A stretch of 64,000 bases of DNA from Rhipicephalus microplus. Taxonomy: Eukaryota > Arthropoda > Arachnida > Ixodida > Ixodidae. Positions 1 to 10,637 of the stretch are shown here, piece by piece. Location: positions 9,392,001 to 9,456,000 of the forward strand of contig NC_134701.1 of assembly GCF_043290135.1 (NCBI RefSeq), written 5' to 3'. Position 1 is the first letter of the stretch. Each line of letters starts with the position of its first letter. Below the pieces are notes generated by a model, which saw nothing but the letters and a program-made list of their open reading frames with translations, did not search any database and was not told the DNA's origin. The translations under genes were made by a program, and so were the position numbers.

Positions 1-32
1 AATAGTTGGAGGTTCGAGCCCACTAGGTGGTG
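1..32 (+). pseudogene. Partial tRNA-Asn copy cut by window start
   Basis: The window opens in the 3' side of the anticodon stem (AATAGTTGG) and continues through the T arm to an altered acceptor strand AGGTGGT-G. The T-stem 3' strand reads CCACT, so it pairs poorly with GGAGG. The 5' half lies outside the window, so the array extends to the left. Confidence 0.85.
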
Positions 33-106
33 GTGCGGCGCTTTTTTTCCTTTGGGCGGATAGCTCTGGAGAAGTGTTCTGATGGTGGTGAGAGTGAAGC
101 ACGACT

Positions 107-180
107 GTCTCCGTGGCGCAATTGGCTAGCGAGATCGGCTGGTAACCGAAAGGTTGGAGGTTCGAACCCACCCGCTGGTG
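107..180 (+). pseudogene. tRNA-Asn-derived copy with Thr-type GGT anticodon
   Basis: The anticodon loop reads CTGGTAA instead of CTGTTAA, so the anticodon triplet at 141-143 is GGT (Thr). The 3' D-stem strand is GCGA instead of GCGC, which breaks one D-stem pair. The acceptor 3' strand is of the decayed GGTGGTG type (family A). The rest of the body is plainly tRNA-Asn, so this is a point change and not a tRNA-Thr gene. Confidence 0.8.
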
Positions 181-547
181 GTGCGGCACTTTTTTTTCTT
201 TGGGCTGATAGCTTTGAAAATATGTTCTGACGGTGGTGAGAGGGGAGCAAGACTGCCTCCATGGCGCAATGGGCTAGCGCGATCGGCTGTTAACGGAAAG
301 GTTGCAGTTTCGAGCCCTCCCGGGTGTGGTGTGTTGCTGTTTCTTTGCGCTGATAGCTTTGAAGGTATGTTCTCATGGTGGTGAGAGTGGAGCAGGACTG
401 TCTCTGTGGCGCAAATGGCTAGCGCGATCGGCTGTTAACCGAAAGGTTGGAGGTTCAAGCCCACCTGGTGGTGGTGTGGCGCTTTTTTTTCTTAGGGGTG
501 ATAGCTCTGAAGAAATGTTCTGACGGTGGTGAAAGTGGAGCACTACT

Positions 548-621
548 GTCTCCGTGGGGCAATTGGCTAGCGCGATCGGCCTTTAACCGAAAGGTTGGAG
601 GTTCGAGCTCTCCCGGTGGTG
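548..621 (+). pseudogene. tRNA-Asn-derived copy with TTT anticodon, U33 lost
   Basis: The anticodon loop is CCTTTAA: position 33 is C instead of the near-universal T, and the triplet is TTT (Lys). The D stem is also damaged (GGGC at 557-560). It is probably non-functional and is independent of the recurrent TTT family that begins at 3933. Confidence 0.8.
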
Positions 622-1570
622 GAGCGGCGCTTTTTTTTTCTTTGGGCTGATAGCTTTGAAGATATGTTATGATGGTGGTGAGAGTGGAGCAGGACTGTCT
701 CCGTGGCGCAATTGGCTAGCAGATCGGCTGTTAACCGAAAGGTTAGAGTTTCGAGCCCTGCCGGAAGTGGTGTGTTGCTTTTTCTTTGCGCTGATAGCTT
801 TAAAGATATGTTCTGATGGTGGTGAGAGTGGAGCAGGACTGTCTGCGTGGCGCAATTGGCTAGCGCGATCGGTTGTTAACCGAAAATTTGGAGGTTCGAG
901 CCCTCGGGAGTGGTGTGTTTCTTTTTTCTTTGCGCTGATAGCTTTGAAGATATGTTCTGATGGTGGTGAGAGTGGAGCAAGACTGTCTCCGTGGCGCAAT
1001 GGGCTAGCGCGATCGGCTGTTAACCGAAAGGTTGGCGTTTCGAGCCCCTGGGAGTGGTGTGTTGCTTTTTCCTTTGCGCTGATAGCTTTGAAGATATGTT
1101 CTGATGGTGGTGAGAGTGGAGCAGGACTGTCTCCGTGGCGCAATTGGCTAGCGTGATCGGCTGTTAACCGAAAGGTCGGAGGTTCGAGCCCACCCGGTGG
1201 TGGTGCGGCGCTTCTTTTTCTTTGCACTGATAGCTTTGAAGATATGTTCTGATGGTGGTGAGTGTGGAGCAAGACTGCCTCCGTGGCGCATTGGGCTAGC
1301 GCGATCGGCTGTTAACCAAAAGGTTGGAGTTTCGAGCCCTCCCGGGAGCGGTGTGTTGCTTTTTTCTTTGCGGTAATAGCTTTGAAGATATGTTCTGATG
1401 GTGGTGAGAGTGGAGCAGGACTGTCTTCGTGGCGCAATTGGCTAGCGCGATCGGCTGTTAACCGAATAGTTGGAGGTTCGAGCCCACTCGGTGGTGGTGC
1501 GGCGCTTTTTTTCCTTTGGGCGGATAGCTCTGAAGAAGTGTTCTGATGGTGGTGAGAGTGAAGCACGACT

Positions 1571-1644
1571 GTCTCCGTGGCGCAATCGGCTAGCGCGATC
1601 GGCTGTTAACCGAAAGGTTGGAGGTTCGAGCCCACCCGGTGGTG
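1571..1644 (+). tRNA. Family A exemplar, tRNA-Asn(GUU)-like with decayed acceptor strand
   Basis: This copy matches the family A consensus: GTCTCCG, TG, GCGC, D loop AATCGGCTA, GCGC, anticodon stem ATCGG/CCGAA, loop CTGTTAA, variable loop AGGTT, T arm GGAGG-TTCGAGC-CCACC, then CGGTGGT-G. A box and B box are intact. Faults are the A27-A43 mismatch, an A-A mismatch in the T stem, and in the acceptor a T4-T69 mismatch plus two G-U wobbles (2-71 and 1-72). Family A and its variants dominate the array. A genome scan might score it as a low-scoring tRNA-Asn or as a pseudogene. Confidence 0.7.
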
Positions 1645-1653
1645 GTGCGGCAC

Positions 1654-1661
1654 TTTTTTTT
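1654..1661 (+). terminator. Pol III-type T8 terminator after family A copy
   Basis: Eight T residues follow the trailer GTGCGGCAC about 10 bases after the tRNA 3' end. A run of four or more T on the non-template strand is the known Pol III termination signal. Corresponding runs in other family A units vary from about 7 to 11 T. Confidence 0.75.
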
Positions 1662-2605
1662 CTTTGGGCTGATAGCTTTGAAGATATGTTCTGACGGTGG
1701 CGAGAGAGAAGCAAGACTGCCTCCGTGGCGCAATTCGCTAGCGCGATCGGCTGTTAACTGAAAGGTTGGAGGTTCGAGCCCTCCCGGGAGTGTTGTGTTG
1801 CTTTTTCTTCTTTAGGCTGATAGCTTTGAAGATATGTTCTGATGGTGGTGAGAGTGGAGCACGACTGTCTCTGAGGCGCAATTGGCTAGCACGATCGGCT
1901 GTTAACCGAAAGGTGGAGGTTCGAGAACCCCCGGTGGTGGTGCGGCGCTTTTTTTTCTTTGGGCTGATAGCTTTGAAGATATGTTCCGATGGTGGTGAGA
2001 GTGGAGCACGACTGTCTCCGGGGCGCAATTGGCTAGCGCGATGGGCTGTCAACCGAAAGGTTGGAGGTTCGAGCCCACCCTGTGGTGGTGCGGCGCTTTT
2101 TTTTCCTTTGGGCTGATAGCTCTGAAGAAATGTTCTGACGGTGGTGAGAGTGGAGCACGACTGTCTCCGTGGCGCTATGCGCTAGCGCGATCGGCTGTTA
2201 ACTGAAAGGTTGGAGGTTCGAGCCCTCCCGGGAGTGGTGTGTTGCTTTTTCTTTTTTAGGCTGATAGCTTTGAAGATATGTTCTGATGGTGGTGAGAGTG
2301 GAGCGGGACTGTCTCCGTGGCGCAATTGGCTAGCGCGATCGGCTGTTAACTGAAAGGTTGGAGGTTCGAGCCCAAACGGTGGTGGTGCGGCGCTTTTTTT
2401 CATTGGGCTGATAGCTTTGAAGATATGTGCTGATGGTGGTGAGAGTGGAGCACGACTGTCTCCGTGGCGCTATTCGCTAGCGCGATCGGCTGTTAACTGA
2501 AAGGTTGGAGGTTCGAGCCCTCCCGGGAGTGGTGTGTTGCTTTTTCTTCTTTAGGTTGATAGCTGTGAAGATATGTTCTGATGGTGGTGAGAGTGGAGCA
2601 GGACT

Positions 2606-2679
2606 GTCTCCGTGGCGCAATTGGCTAGCGCGATCGGTTCTTAACTGAAAGGTTGGAGGTTCGAGGCCTCCCGGGAGTG
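2606..2679 (+). pseudogene. tRNA-Asn-derived copy with Lys-type CTT anticodon
   Basis: The anticodon loop reads TTCTTAA, giving triplet CTT (Lys CUU). The stem 3' strand is CTGAA, and the T-arm loop reads TTCGAGG with CCTCC following. The trailer lacks a strong T tract: GCTATTTCTTCTTT contains no run above three T. This is the first of nine copies of this variant. Confidence 0.8.
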
Positions 2680-2723
2680 GTGTGTTGCTATTTCTTCTTT
2701 AGGCTGATAGCTTTGAAGATATG

Positions 2724-2727
2724 TTTT
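2724..2727 (+). terminator. Candidate backup TTTT terminator in spacer
   Basis: In units whose trailer is CTATTTCTTCTTT, the spacer reads ATGTTTTGATTGTGG where other units read ATGTTCTGATGGTGG. The C-to-T change creates a TTTT run about 45 bases after the tRNA end. It recurs with the weak trailer in copies across the window. Function as a terminator is an inference. Confidence 0.45.
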
Positions 2728-3342
2728 GATTGTGGTGAGAGTGGAGCAGGACTGTCTCCATGGCCCAATTGGCTTGCGCGATCGGCTGTTAACAAAAAGG
2801 TTGGAGGTTCGAGCCCACTCGGTTGTGGTGCGGCGCTTTTTTTCCTTTGGGCGGATAGCTCTGAAGAAGTGTTCTGACGGTGGTGAGAGTGGAGCACAAC
2901 TGTCTCCGTGGCGCAATTGGCTAGCGCTATGGGCTGTTAACCGAAAAGTTGGAGGTTCGAGCCCACCTGGTGGTGGTGCGGCGCTTTTTTTTCTTTGGGC
3001 TGATTTCTTTGAAGATATGTTCTGATGGTGATAACAGTAGAGCATGACTGTCTCCGGGGCGCATATGGCTAGCGCGATCGGCTGTTAATCGAAAGGTTGA
3101 AGTTTCGAGCCCTCCCGGGAGTGGTGTGTTGCTTTTTTCTTTGCGATGATAGCTTTGAAGATATGTTCTGATGGTGGTGAGGGTGGAGCGCGACTGTCTC
3201 TGAGGCGAAATTGGCTAGCGCGATCGGCTGTTAACCGAAAGGTGGAGGTTCGAGAACCCCCGGTGGTGGTGCGGCGCTTTTTTTTCTGTGGGCTGATAGC
3301 TTTGAAGATATGTTCTGATGGTGGTGAGAGTGGAGCAGGACT

Positions 3343-3416
3343 GTCTCCGTGGCGCAGTTGGCTAGCGCGATTGGCTGTTAACCGAAAGGTTGGAGGTTTG
3401 AGCCCACCCGGGGACG
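3343..3416 (+). tRNA. Family C tRNA-Asn(GUU), intact acceptor stem (first copy)
   Basis: This is the best-paired acceptor class. GTCTCCG pairs along its full length with CGGGGAC (one U-G wobble at 4-69), followed by discriminator G, as in metazoan tRNA-Asn. The D stem GCGC/GCGC is perfect, the D loop is AGTTGGCTA, and the loop CTGTTAA gives GUU. Weak points: the anticodon stem ATTGG/CCGAA has A27-A43 and T29-G41; the T loop is TTTGAGC, so the conserved C56 that contacts G19 is T; the T stem has an A-A mismatch. It is either the remnant of the founding functional gene or a tolerated tRNA. Downstream reads GGTGTGTCGC and then nine T. Confidence 0.75.
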
Positions 3417-3425
3417 GTGTGTCGC

Positions 3426-3434
3426 TTTTTTTTT
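3426..3434 (+). terminator. Pol III-type T9 terminator after family C copy
   Basis: Nine consecutive T follow GTGTGTCGC, ten bases after the discriminator base at 3416. This is the strongest terminator type in the array and is characteristic of family C units. Confidence 0.75.
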
Positions 3435-3932
3435 CTTTGCGCTGATAGCTTTGGAGAAATCTTCTGACGGTGGCGAGAGTGGAGAAGGACTGTCTCCGTG
3501 GCGCAATTGGCTAGCGCGATCGGCTGTTAACCGAAAGGTTGGAGTTTCGAGCCCTCCCGGCGGTGGTGCGGCGCTTTTTTTCCTGTGGGCTGATAGCTTT
3601 GAAGTTATGTTCTGATGGTAGTGAGAGTATAGCAGTACTGTCTCCTTGGCACAATTGGCTAGCGCGGTCGGCTGTTAACTGAAAGGTTGGAGGTTCGAGC
3701 CCTGCCGGGAGTGGTGTGTTACTTTTTTCTTTGCGCTGATAGCTTTGAAGATATGTTCTGATGGTGGTGGGAGTAGAGCACGACTGTCTCTGTGGCGCAA
3801 TTGGCTAGTGCGATTGGCTGTTAACCGATAGGTGGAGGTTGGAGCCCACCCGGTGGTGGTGCGGCGCTTTTTTTTCTTTGGGCTGATAGCTTTGAAGATA
3901 TGTGCTGATGGTGGTGAGAGTGGAGCAGGACT

Positions 3933-4006
3933 AACTCCGTGGCGCAATTCGCTAGCGCGATGGGCTTTTAGCCGAAAGGTTGGAGATTCGAGCCCACCCG
4001 GTGGTG
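3933..4006 (+). pseudogene. Recurrent Lys-type TTT anticodon copy, marker 1
   Basis: The anticodon loop is CTTTTAG (triplet TTT at 3967-3969, position 38 G), the stem 5' strand is ATGGG, the acceptor starts AACTCCG instead of GTCTCCG, and the D loop reads AATTCGCTA, losing one of the two conserved Gs. Here the T arm is GGAGA-TTCGAGC. The shared set of changes makes this unit type a unique landmark for tracing higher-order repeats. A working tRNA-Lys is unlikely because identity elements and pairing elsewhere are not those of tRNA-Lys. Confidence 0.85.
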
Positions 4007-4670
4007 GTGCGGCGCCTTTTTTCCTTTGGGCTGATAGCTCTGAAGAAATGTTCTGACGGTGGTGAGAGTGGAGCACGACTGTCTCCGTGGCGCGATTGGC
4101 TAGCGCGATTGGCTGTTAACTGAAAGGTTGGAGGTTTGAGCCCTCCCGGGAGTGGTGTGTTGATTTTTTTTTCTTTAGGCTAATAGCTTTGAAGATATGT
4201 TCTGATGGTGGTGAGAGTGGAGCAGGACTGTCTCCATGGCGCAATTGGCTAGCGCGATCGGCTGTTAACCGAAAGGTTGGAGGTTTGAGCGCACCCGGTG
4301 GTTGTGCGGCGCTTTTTTTTCTTTGGGCTAATAGCTTTGAAGATATGTTCTGATGGTGGTGAGGGTGGAGCACGACTGTCTCCGTGGCGCTATTTGCTAG
4401 CACGATCGGCTGTTAACCGAAAGGTTGCAGGTTCGAGCCCACCCTGTGGGGTTGCAGCGCTTTTTTTACTTTGGGCTGATAGCTTTGAAGTTATGTTCAG
4501 ATGGTGGTGAGAATGGACAGGACTGTCTCCGTGGCGCAATTGGCTAGCGCGATCGGCTGTTAACCGGAAGGCTGGAACTTCGAGCCCTCCCGGGAGTGGT
4601 GTGTTGCATTTTTCTTTGCGCTGATAGCTTTGAAGATTTGTTCTGATGGTGGTGAGAGTGGAGCACGGCT

Positions 4671-4744
4671 GTCTTCGAGGCGCAGTTGGCTAGCGCGATC
4701 GGCTGTCAATCGAAAGGTTGGAGGTTGGAACCCACCCGGGGACG
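4671..4744 (+). tRNA. Family C copy with Asp-type GTC anticodon
   Basis: The acceptor GTCTTCG/CGGGGAC pairs fully using two U-G wobbles. The anticodon loop is CTGTCAA, so the triplet is GTC (Asp GUC) in a tRNA-Asn body. Position 8 is A instead of T, which damages the A box (AGGCGCAGTTGG), and the T loop is TTGGAAC with C56 changed to G. Nine copies of this subtype occur. Confidence 0.7.
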
Positions 4745-5110
4745 GTGTGTCGCTTTTTTTTCTTTGCGCTGATAGCTTTGGAGAAATGCTCTGAGGGTGG
4801 TAAGAGTGGAGCACGACTGTCTCCGTGGCGCAATTGGCTAGCGCGATCGGCTGTTAACCGAAAGGTTGGAGTTTCGAACTCACCCGGTGGTGGTGCGGCG
4901 CTTTTTTTTGGGCTGATAGCTTTAAAGATATGTTCTGATGGTGGTGAGAGTATAGCAGGACTGTCTCCGTGGCACAATTGGCTAGCGCGATGGGCTGTTA
5001 ACCGAAAGGTTGGAGGTTCGAGCCCACCCGGGAGTGATGTGTTGCTATTTCTTCTTTAGGCTGATAGCTTTGAAGATATGTTTTGATTGTGGTGAGAGTG
5101 GAGCAGGACT

Positions 5111-5184
5111 GTCTCCATGGCCCAATTGGCTAGGGCGATCGGCTGTTAACCGAAAGGTTGGAGGTTCGAGCCCAAACGGTGGTG
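5111..5184 (+). pseudogene. Degenerate copy with GCCC D stem and CCAAA T stem
   Basis: This is an exemplar of a common decayed type. The acceptor is GTCTCCA (position 7 A), the 5' D-stem strand is GCCC, which mispairs with the 3' strand (here GGGC in place of the usual GCGC), and the T-stem 3' strand is CCAAA, which cannot pair with GGAGG. The anticodon GTT and the B-box core remain. It usually follows a unit with the CTATTTCTTCTTT trailer. Confidence 0.75.
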
Positions 5185-5993
5185 GTGCGGCGCTTTTTTT
5201 TCTTTGGGGGTATAGCTTTGAAGATCTGTGCTGATGGTGGTGAGAGTTGAGCAGGACTGTCTCCGGTGCGCTATTGGCTAGCGCGATCGGCTGTTAACCG
5301 AAAGGTTGGAGGTTCGAGCCCACCCAGTGGTGGTGCGGCGCTTTTTTTTGGGCTGATAGCTTTGAAGATATGTTCCGATGGTGGTTAGAGTGGAGCACGA
5401 CTGTCTCCGGGGCGCAATTGGCTAGCGCGATGGGCTGTTAACCGAAAGGTTGGAGGTTCGAGCCCACCCTGTGGTGGTGCGGCGCTTTTTTTCCTTTGGG
5501 CTGATAGCTCTGAAGAAATGTTCTGACGGTGGTGAGAGTGGAGCACGACTGTCTCCGTGGCGCTATTCGCTAGCGCGATCGGCTGTTAACTGAAAGGTTG
5601 GAGGTTCGAGCCCTCCCGGGAGTGGTGTGTTGCTTTTTCTTCTTTAGGCTGATAGCATTGAAGATATGTTCTGATGGTGGTGAGAGTGGAGCAGGACTGT
5701 CTCCGTGGCGCAATTGGCTAGCGCGATCGGCTGTTAACTGAAAGGTTGGAGGTTCGAGCCCAAACGGTGGTGGTGCGGCGCTTTTTTTCATTGGGCTGAT
5801 AGCTTTGAAGATATGTGCTGATGGTGGTGAGAGTGGAGCACGACTGTCTCCGTGGCGCTATTCGCTAGCGCGATCGGCTGTTAACTGAAAGGTTGGAGGT
5901 TCGAGCCCTCCCGGGAGTGGTGTGTTGCTTTTTCTTCTTTAGGCTGATAGCTGTGAAGATATGTTCTGATGGTGGTGAGAGTGGAGCAGGACT

Positions 5994-6067
5994 GTCTCCG
6001 TGGCGCAATTGGCTAGCGTGATCGGTTTTTAACTGAAAGGTTGGAGGTTCGAGCCCACTCGGTGGTG
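5994..6067 (+). pseudogene. Copy with TTTTTAA anticodon loop
   Basis: The loop is TTTTTAA (triplet TTT). This appears to be the CTT variant seen at 2606 with a further C-to-T change, since the surrounding bases (GATCGG before, CTGAAAGG after) match that family. The five-T run inside the gene could itself act as a premature Pol III terminator. Confidence 0.75.
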
Positions 6068-6582
6068 GTGCGGCGCTTTTTTTCCTTTGGGCGGATAGCT
6101 CTGAAGAAGTGTTCTGACGGTGGTGAGAGTGGAGCACAACTGTCTCCGTGGCGCAATTGGCTAGCGCTATGGGCTGTTAACCGAAAAGTTGGAGGTTCGA
6201 GCCCACCTGGTGGTGGTGCGGCGCTTTTTTTTCTTTGGCCTGATTTCTTTGAAGATATGTTCTGATGGTGATGACAGTAGAGCAGGACTGTCTCCGGGGT
6301 GCATATGGCTAGCGCGGTCGGCTGTTAACTGAAAGGTTGGAGGTTCGAGCCCTGCCGGGAGTGGTGTGTTACTTTTTTCTTTGCGCTGATAGCTTTGAAG
6401 ATATGTTCTGATGGTGGTGGGAGTAGAGCACGACTGTCTCTGTGGCGCAATTGGCTAGTGCGATTGGCTGTTAACCGATAGGTGGAGGTTCGAGCCCACC
6501 CGGTGGTGGTGCGGCGCTTTTTTTTCTTTGGGCTGATAGCTTTGAAGATATGTGCTGATGGTGGTGAGATTGGAGCAGGACT

Positions 6583-6656
6583 AACTCCGTGGCGCAATTC
6601 GCTAGCGCGATGGGCTTTTAGCCGAAAGGTTGAAGGTTCGAGCCCACCCGGTGGTG
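6583..6656 (+). pseudogene. TTT-anticodon marker 2
   Basis: It carries AACTCCG, AATTCGCTA and CTTTTAG as at 3933, but the variable-arm junction reads GTTGAAGG. It lies 2650 bp (18 units) after marker 1. The segment upstream is homologous to that upstream of marker 1, from about 3640. Confidence 0.83.
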
Positions 6657-6878
6657 GTGCGGCGCCTTTTTTCCTTTGGGCTGATAGCTCTGAAGAAATG
6701 TTCTGACGGTGGTGAGAGTGGAGCACGACTGTCTCCGTGGCGCGATTGGCTAGCGCGATTGGCTGTTAACTGAAAGGTTGGAGGTTTGAGCCCTCCCGGG
6801 AGTGGTGTGTTGCTTTTTTTTTTTTAGGCTGATAGCTTTGAAGATATGTGCTGATGGTGGTGAGAGTGGTACAGGACT

Positions 6879-6952
6879 AACTCCGTGGCGCAATTCGCTA
6901 GCGCGATGGGCTTTTAGCCGAAAGGTTGAAGGTTCGAGCCCACCCGGTGGTG
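6879..6952 (+). pseudogene. TTT-anticodon marker 3, two-unit local duplication
   Basis: It lies only 296 bp after marker 2 and shares that copy's private GTTGAAGG change, so the pair arose by a recent two-unit duplication. The spacer before it reads GAGAGTGGTACAGG, a private change. Confidence 0.83.
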
Positions 6953-8052
6953 GTGCGGCGCCTTTTTTCCTTTGGGCTGATAGCTCTGAAGATATGTTCT
7001 GATGGTGGTGAGAGTGGAGCAGGACTGTCTCCGTGGCGCAATTGGCTAGCGCGATCAGCTGTTAACAGAAAGGTTTGAGCTTTGAGCTCACCCCGTGGTG
7101 TTGCAGCGCTTTTTTTACTTTGGCCTGATAGCTTTGAAGATATGTTCTGATGGTGGTGAGAATGGACAGGACTGTCTCCGTGGCGCAATTGGCTAGCGCG
7201 ATCGGCTGTTAACCGAAAGGTTGAAGTTTCGAGCCCACCCGGGGTTGGTGCGGTGCTTTTTTTCTTTAGGCTGATAGCTTTGAAGATATGTTCTGATGGT
7301 GGGGAGAGTGGAGCAGGACTGTCTCCGTGGAACAATTGGCTAGCGCGATCGGCTGTTAATCGAAAGGTTGGAGTTTCGAGCCCTCCCGCGAGTGGTGTGT
7401 TGCTTTTTTCTTTGCGCCGATAGCTTTGAAGATATGTTCTGATGGTGGTGAGAGTTGAGCACGACTGTCTCTGTGGCGCAATTGGCTAGTGCGATTGGCT
7501 GTTAACCGATAGGTGGAGGTTCGAGCCCACCCGGTGGTGGTGCGGCGCTTTTTTTTCTTTGGGCTGATAGCTTTGAAGATATGTGCTGATGGTGGGGAGA
7601 ATGGACAGGACTGTCTCCGTGGCGCAATTGGCTAGCGCGATTGGCTGTTAACCGAAAGGTGGAGGTTCGAGCCCACCCGGTGGTGGTGCGGCGCTTTTTT
7701 TGCTTTGGGCTGATAGCTTTGAAGATATGTACTGATGGTGGTGAGAGTGGAGCAGGACTATCTCCGTGGCGCCATTGGCTAGCGCGACGGGCTGTTAACC
7801 GAGGGGTTGGAGGTTCGAGCCCACCGGTGGTGGCGTGTTGCTTTTTTCTTTGCGCTGATAGCTTTGGAGAAATGTTCTGACGGTGGTGAGAGTGGAGCAC
7901 GACTGTCTCCGTGGCGCAACTGGCTAGCGCGATCGGCTGTTAACAGAAAGGTTGGAGTTTTGAGCCCACCCTGTGGTGTTGCAGCGCTTTTTTTACTTTG
8001 GGCTGATAGCTTTGAAGATATGTTCTGATGGTGGTGAGAGTGGAGCAGGACT

Positions 8053-8126
8053 GTCTCCGTGGCGCAATTGGCTAGCGCGATCGGTTCTTAACTGAAAGGT
8101 TGGAGGTTCGAGGCCTCCCGGGAGTG
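8053..8126 (+). pseudogene. CTT-anticodon copy 2
   Basis: Loop TTCTTAA with the same TTCGAGG T loop and CTATTTCTTCTTT trailer as the copy at 2606. It is followed by the GTCTCCA/GCCC degenerate type, keeping the same unit order. Confidence 0.8.
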
Positions 8127-8791
8127 GTGTGTTGCTATTTCTTCTTTAGGCTGATAGCTTTGAAGATATGTTTTGATTGTGGTGAGAGTGGAGCAGGACT
8201 GTCTCCATGGCCCAATTGGCTAGCGCGATCGGCTGTTAACAAAAAGGTTGGAGGTTCGAGCCCACTCGGAGGTGGTGCGGCGCTTTTTTTCCTTTTGGGC
8301 GGATAGCTCTGAAGAAGTGTTCTGACGGTGGTGAGAGTGGAGCACAACTGTCTCCGTGGCGCAATTGGCTATCGCTATGGGCTGTTAACCGAAAAGTTGG
8401 AGGTTCGAGCACACCTGGTGGTGGTGCGGCGCTTTTTTTTTTCTTTGGGCTGATTTCTTTGAAGATATGTTCTGATGGTGATGACAGTAGAGCAGGACTG
8501 TCTCCGGGGTGCATATGGCTAGCGCGATCGGCTGTTAATCGAAAGGTTGAAGTTTCGAGCCCTCCCGGGAGTGGTGTGTTGCTTTTTTCTTTGCGATGAT
8601 AGCTTTGAAGATATGTTCTGATGGTGGTGAGGGTGGAGCGCGACTGTCTCTGAGGCGCAATTGGCTAGCGCGATCGGCTGTTAACCGAAAGGTGGAGGTT
8701 CGAGAACCCCCGGTGGTGGTGCGGCGCTTTTTTTCTGTGGTCTGATAGCTTTGAAGATATGTTCTGTTGGTGGTGAGAGTGGAGCAGGACT

Positions 8792-8865
8792 GTCTCCGTG
8801 GCGCAGTTGGCTAGCGCGATTGGCTGTTAACCGAAAGGTTGGAGGTTTGAGCCCACCCGGGGACG
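8792..8865 (+). tRNA. Family C tRNA-Asn(GUU)
   Basis: The body is identical to the copy at 3343. The upstream spacer differs by one base (TTCTGTTGG). Confidence 0.75.
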
Positions 8866-9380
8866 GTGTGTCGCTTTTTTTTCTTTGCGCTGATAGCTTT
8901 GGAGAAATCTTCTGACGGTGGTGAGAGTGGAGCACGACTGTCTCCGTGGCGAAATTGGCTAGCGCGATCGGCTGTTAACCGAAAGGTTGGAGTTTCGAGC
9001 CCACCCGGTGGTGGTGCGGCGCTTTTTTTCCTGTGGGCTGATAGCTTTGAAGATATGTTCTGATGGTAGTGAGAGTATAGCAGTACTGTCTCCTTGGCAC
9101 AATTGGCTAGCGCGGTCGGCTGTTAACTGAAAGGTTGGAGGTTCGAGCCCTGCCGGGAGTGGTGTGTTACTTTTATCTTTGCGCTGATAGCTTTGAAGAT
9201 ATGTTGTGATGGTTGTGGGAGTAGAGCACGACTGTCTCTGTGGCGCAATTGGCTAGTGCGATTGGCTGTTAACCGATAGGTGGAGGTTCGAGCCCACCCG
9301 GTGGTAGTGCAGCGCTTTTTTTTCTTTGGGCTGATAGCTTTGAAGATATGTGCTGATTGTGGTGAGAGTGGAGCAGGACT

Positions 9381-9453
9381 AACTCCGTGGCGCAATTCGC
9401 TAGCGCGATGGGCTTTTAGCCGAAAGGTTGGAGGTTGAGCCCACCCGGTGGTG
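9381..9453 (+). pseudogene. TTT-anticodon marker 4, T-arm deletion
   Basis: Marker copy with one base lost in the B box (GGTTGAGCCC), giving 73 bases and a six-base T loop. The loss removes C56 and should weaken TFIIIC binding. Confidence 0.83.
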
Positions 9454-10563
9454 GTGCGGCGCCTTTTTTCCTTTGGGCTGATAGCTCTGAAGAAATGTTC
9501 TGACGGTGGTGAGAGTGGAGCACGACTGTCTCCGTGGCGCGATTGGCTAGCGCGATTGGCTGTCAACTGAAAGGTTGGAGGTTTGAGCCCTCCCGGGAGT
9601 GGTGTGTTGCTTTTTTTTTCTTTAGGCTGACAGCTTTGAAGATATGTTCTGATGGTGGTGAGAGTGGAGCAGGACTGTCTCTATGGCGCAATTGGCTAGC
9701 GCGATCGGCTGTTAACCGAAAGGTTGGAGGTTTGAGCCCACCCGGTGGTTGTGCGGCGCTTTTTTTTCTTTGGGCTAATAGCTTTGAAGATATGTTCTGA
9801 TGGTGGTGAGGGTGGAGCACGACTGTCTCCGTGGCGCTATTTGCTAGCACGATCGGCTGTTAACCGAAAGGTTGCAGGTTCGAGCCCACCCGGTGGTGAT
9901 GCGGCGCTTTTTTTCTATGGGATGATAGCTTTGAAGATATGTTCTGATGGTGGTGAGAGTGGAGCACGACTGTCTCCGGGGCGCAATTGGCTAGCGCGAT
10001 GGGCTGTTAACCGAAAGGTTGGAGGTTCGAGCCCACCCTGTGGTGGTGCGGCGCTTTTTTTTCCTTTGGGCTGATAGCTCTGAAGAAATGTTCTGACGGT
10101 GGTGAGAGTGGAGCACGACTGTCTCCGTGGCGCTATTCGCTAGCGCGATCGGCTGTTAACTGAAAGGTTGGAGGTTCGAGCCCTCCCGGGAGTGGTGTGT
10201 TGCTTTTTCTTCTTTAGGCTGATAGCTTTGAAGATATGTTCTGATGGTGGTGAGAGTGGAGCAGGACTGTCTCCGTGGCGCAATTGGCTAGCGCGATCGG
10301 CTGTTAACTGAAAGGTTGGAGGTTCGAGCCCAAACGGTGGTGGTGCGGCGCTTTTTTTCATTGGGCTGATAGCTTTGAAGATATGTGCTGATGGTGGTGA
10401 GAGTGGAGCACGACTGTCTCCGTGGCGCTATTCGCTAGCGCGATCGGCTGTTAACTGAAAGGTTGGAGGTTCGAGCCCTCCCGGGAGTGGTGTGTTGCTT
10501 TTTCTTCTTTAGGCTGATAGCTGTGAAGATATGTTCTGATGGTGGTGAGAGTGGAGCAGGACT

Positions 10564-10637
10564 GTCTCCGTGGCGCAATTGGCTAGCGCGATCGGTTCTT
10601 AACTGAAAGGTTGGAGGTTCGAGGCCTCCCGGGAGTG
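10564..10637 (+). pseudogene. CTT-anticodon copy 3
   Basis: Loop TTCTTAA. This copy lies in the left member of the doubled 7 kb block; its counterpart is at 17,482, exactly 6918 bp further on. Confidence 0.8.

Larger units (their letters stand above)
33..4080 (+). repeat. Left block, 27 counted unit intervals
   Basis: Counted tRNA-body starts are 107, 255, 400, 548, 697, 841, 985, 1129, 1277, 1423, 1571, 1719, 1867, 2014, 2163, 2311, 2458, 2606, 2754, 2902, 3050, 3196, 3343, 3492, 3640, 3786, 3933 and 4081. The mean spacing is 147.2 bp. The first ~2 kb mixes families most strongly and has several short 144-bp units (697 to 1129), caused by shorter trailers such as GTTGCTTTTTCTTTGCG. From about 2160 the order of unit types begins to match blocks further right. 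Confidence 0.93.

Noticed and set aside
3933..4006. A genuine tRNA-Lys(UUU) gene family
   Set aside because: The body is tRNA-Asn with a damaged D loop and acceptor; only the anticodon resembles tRNA-Lys.
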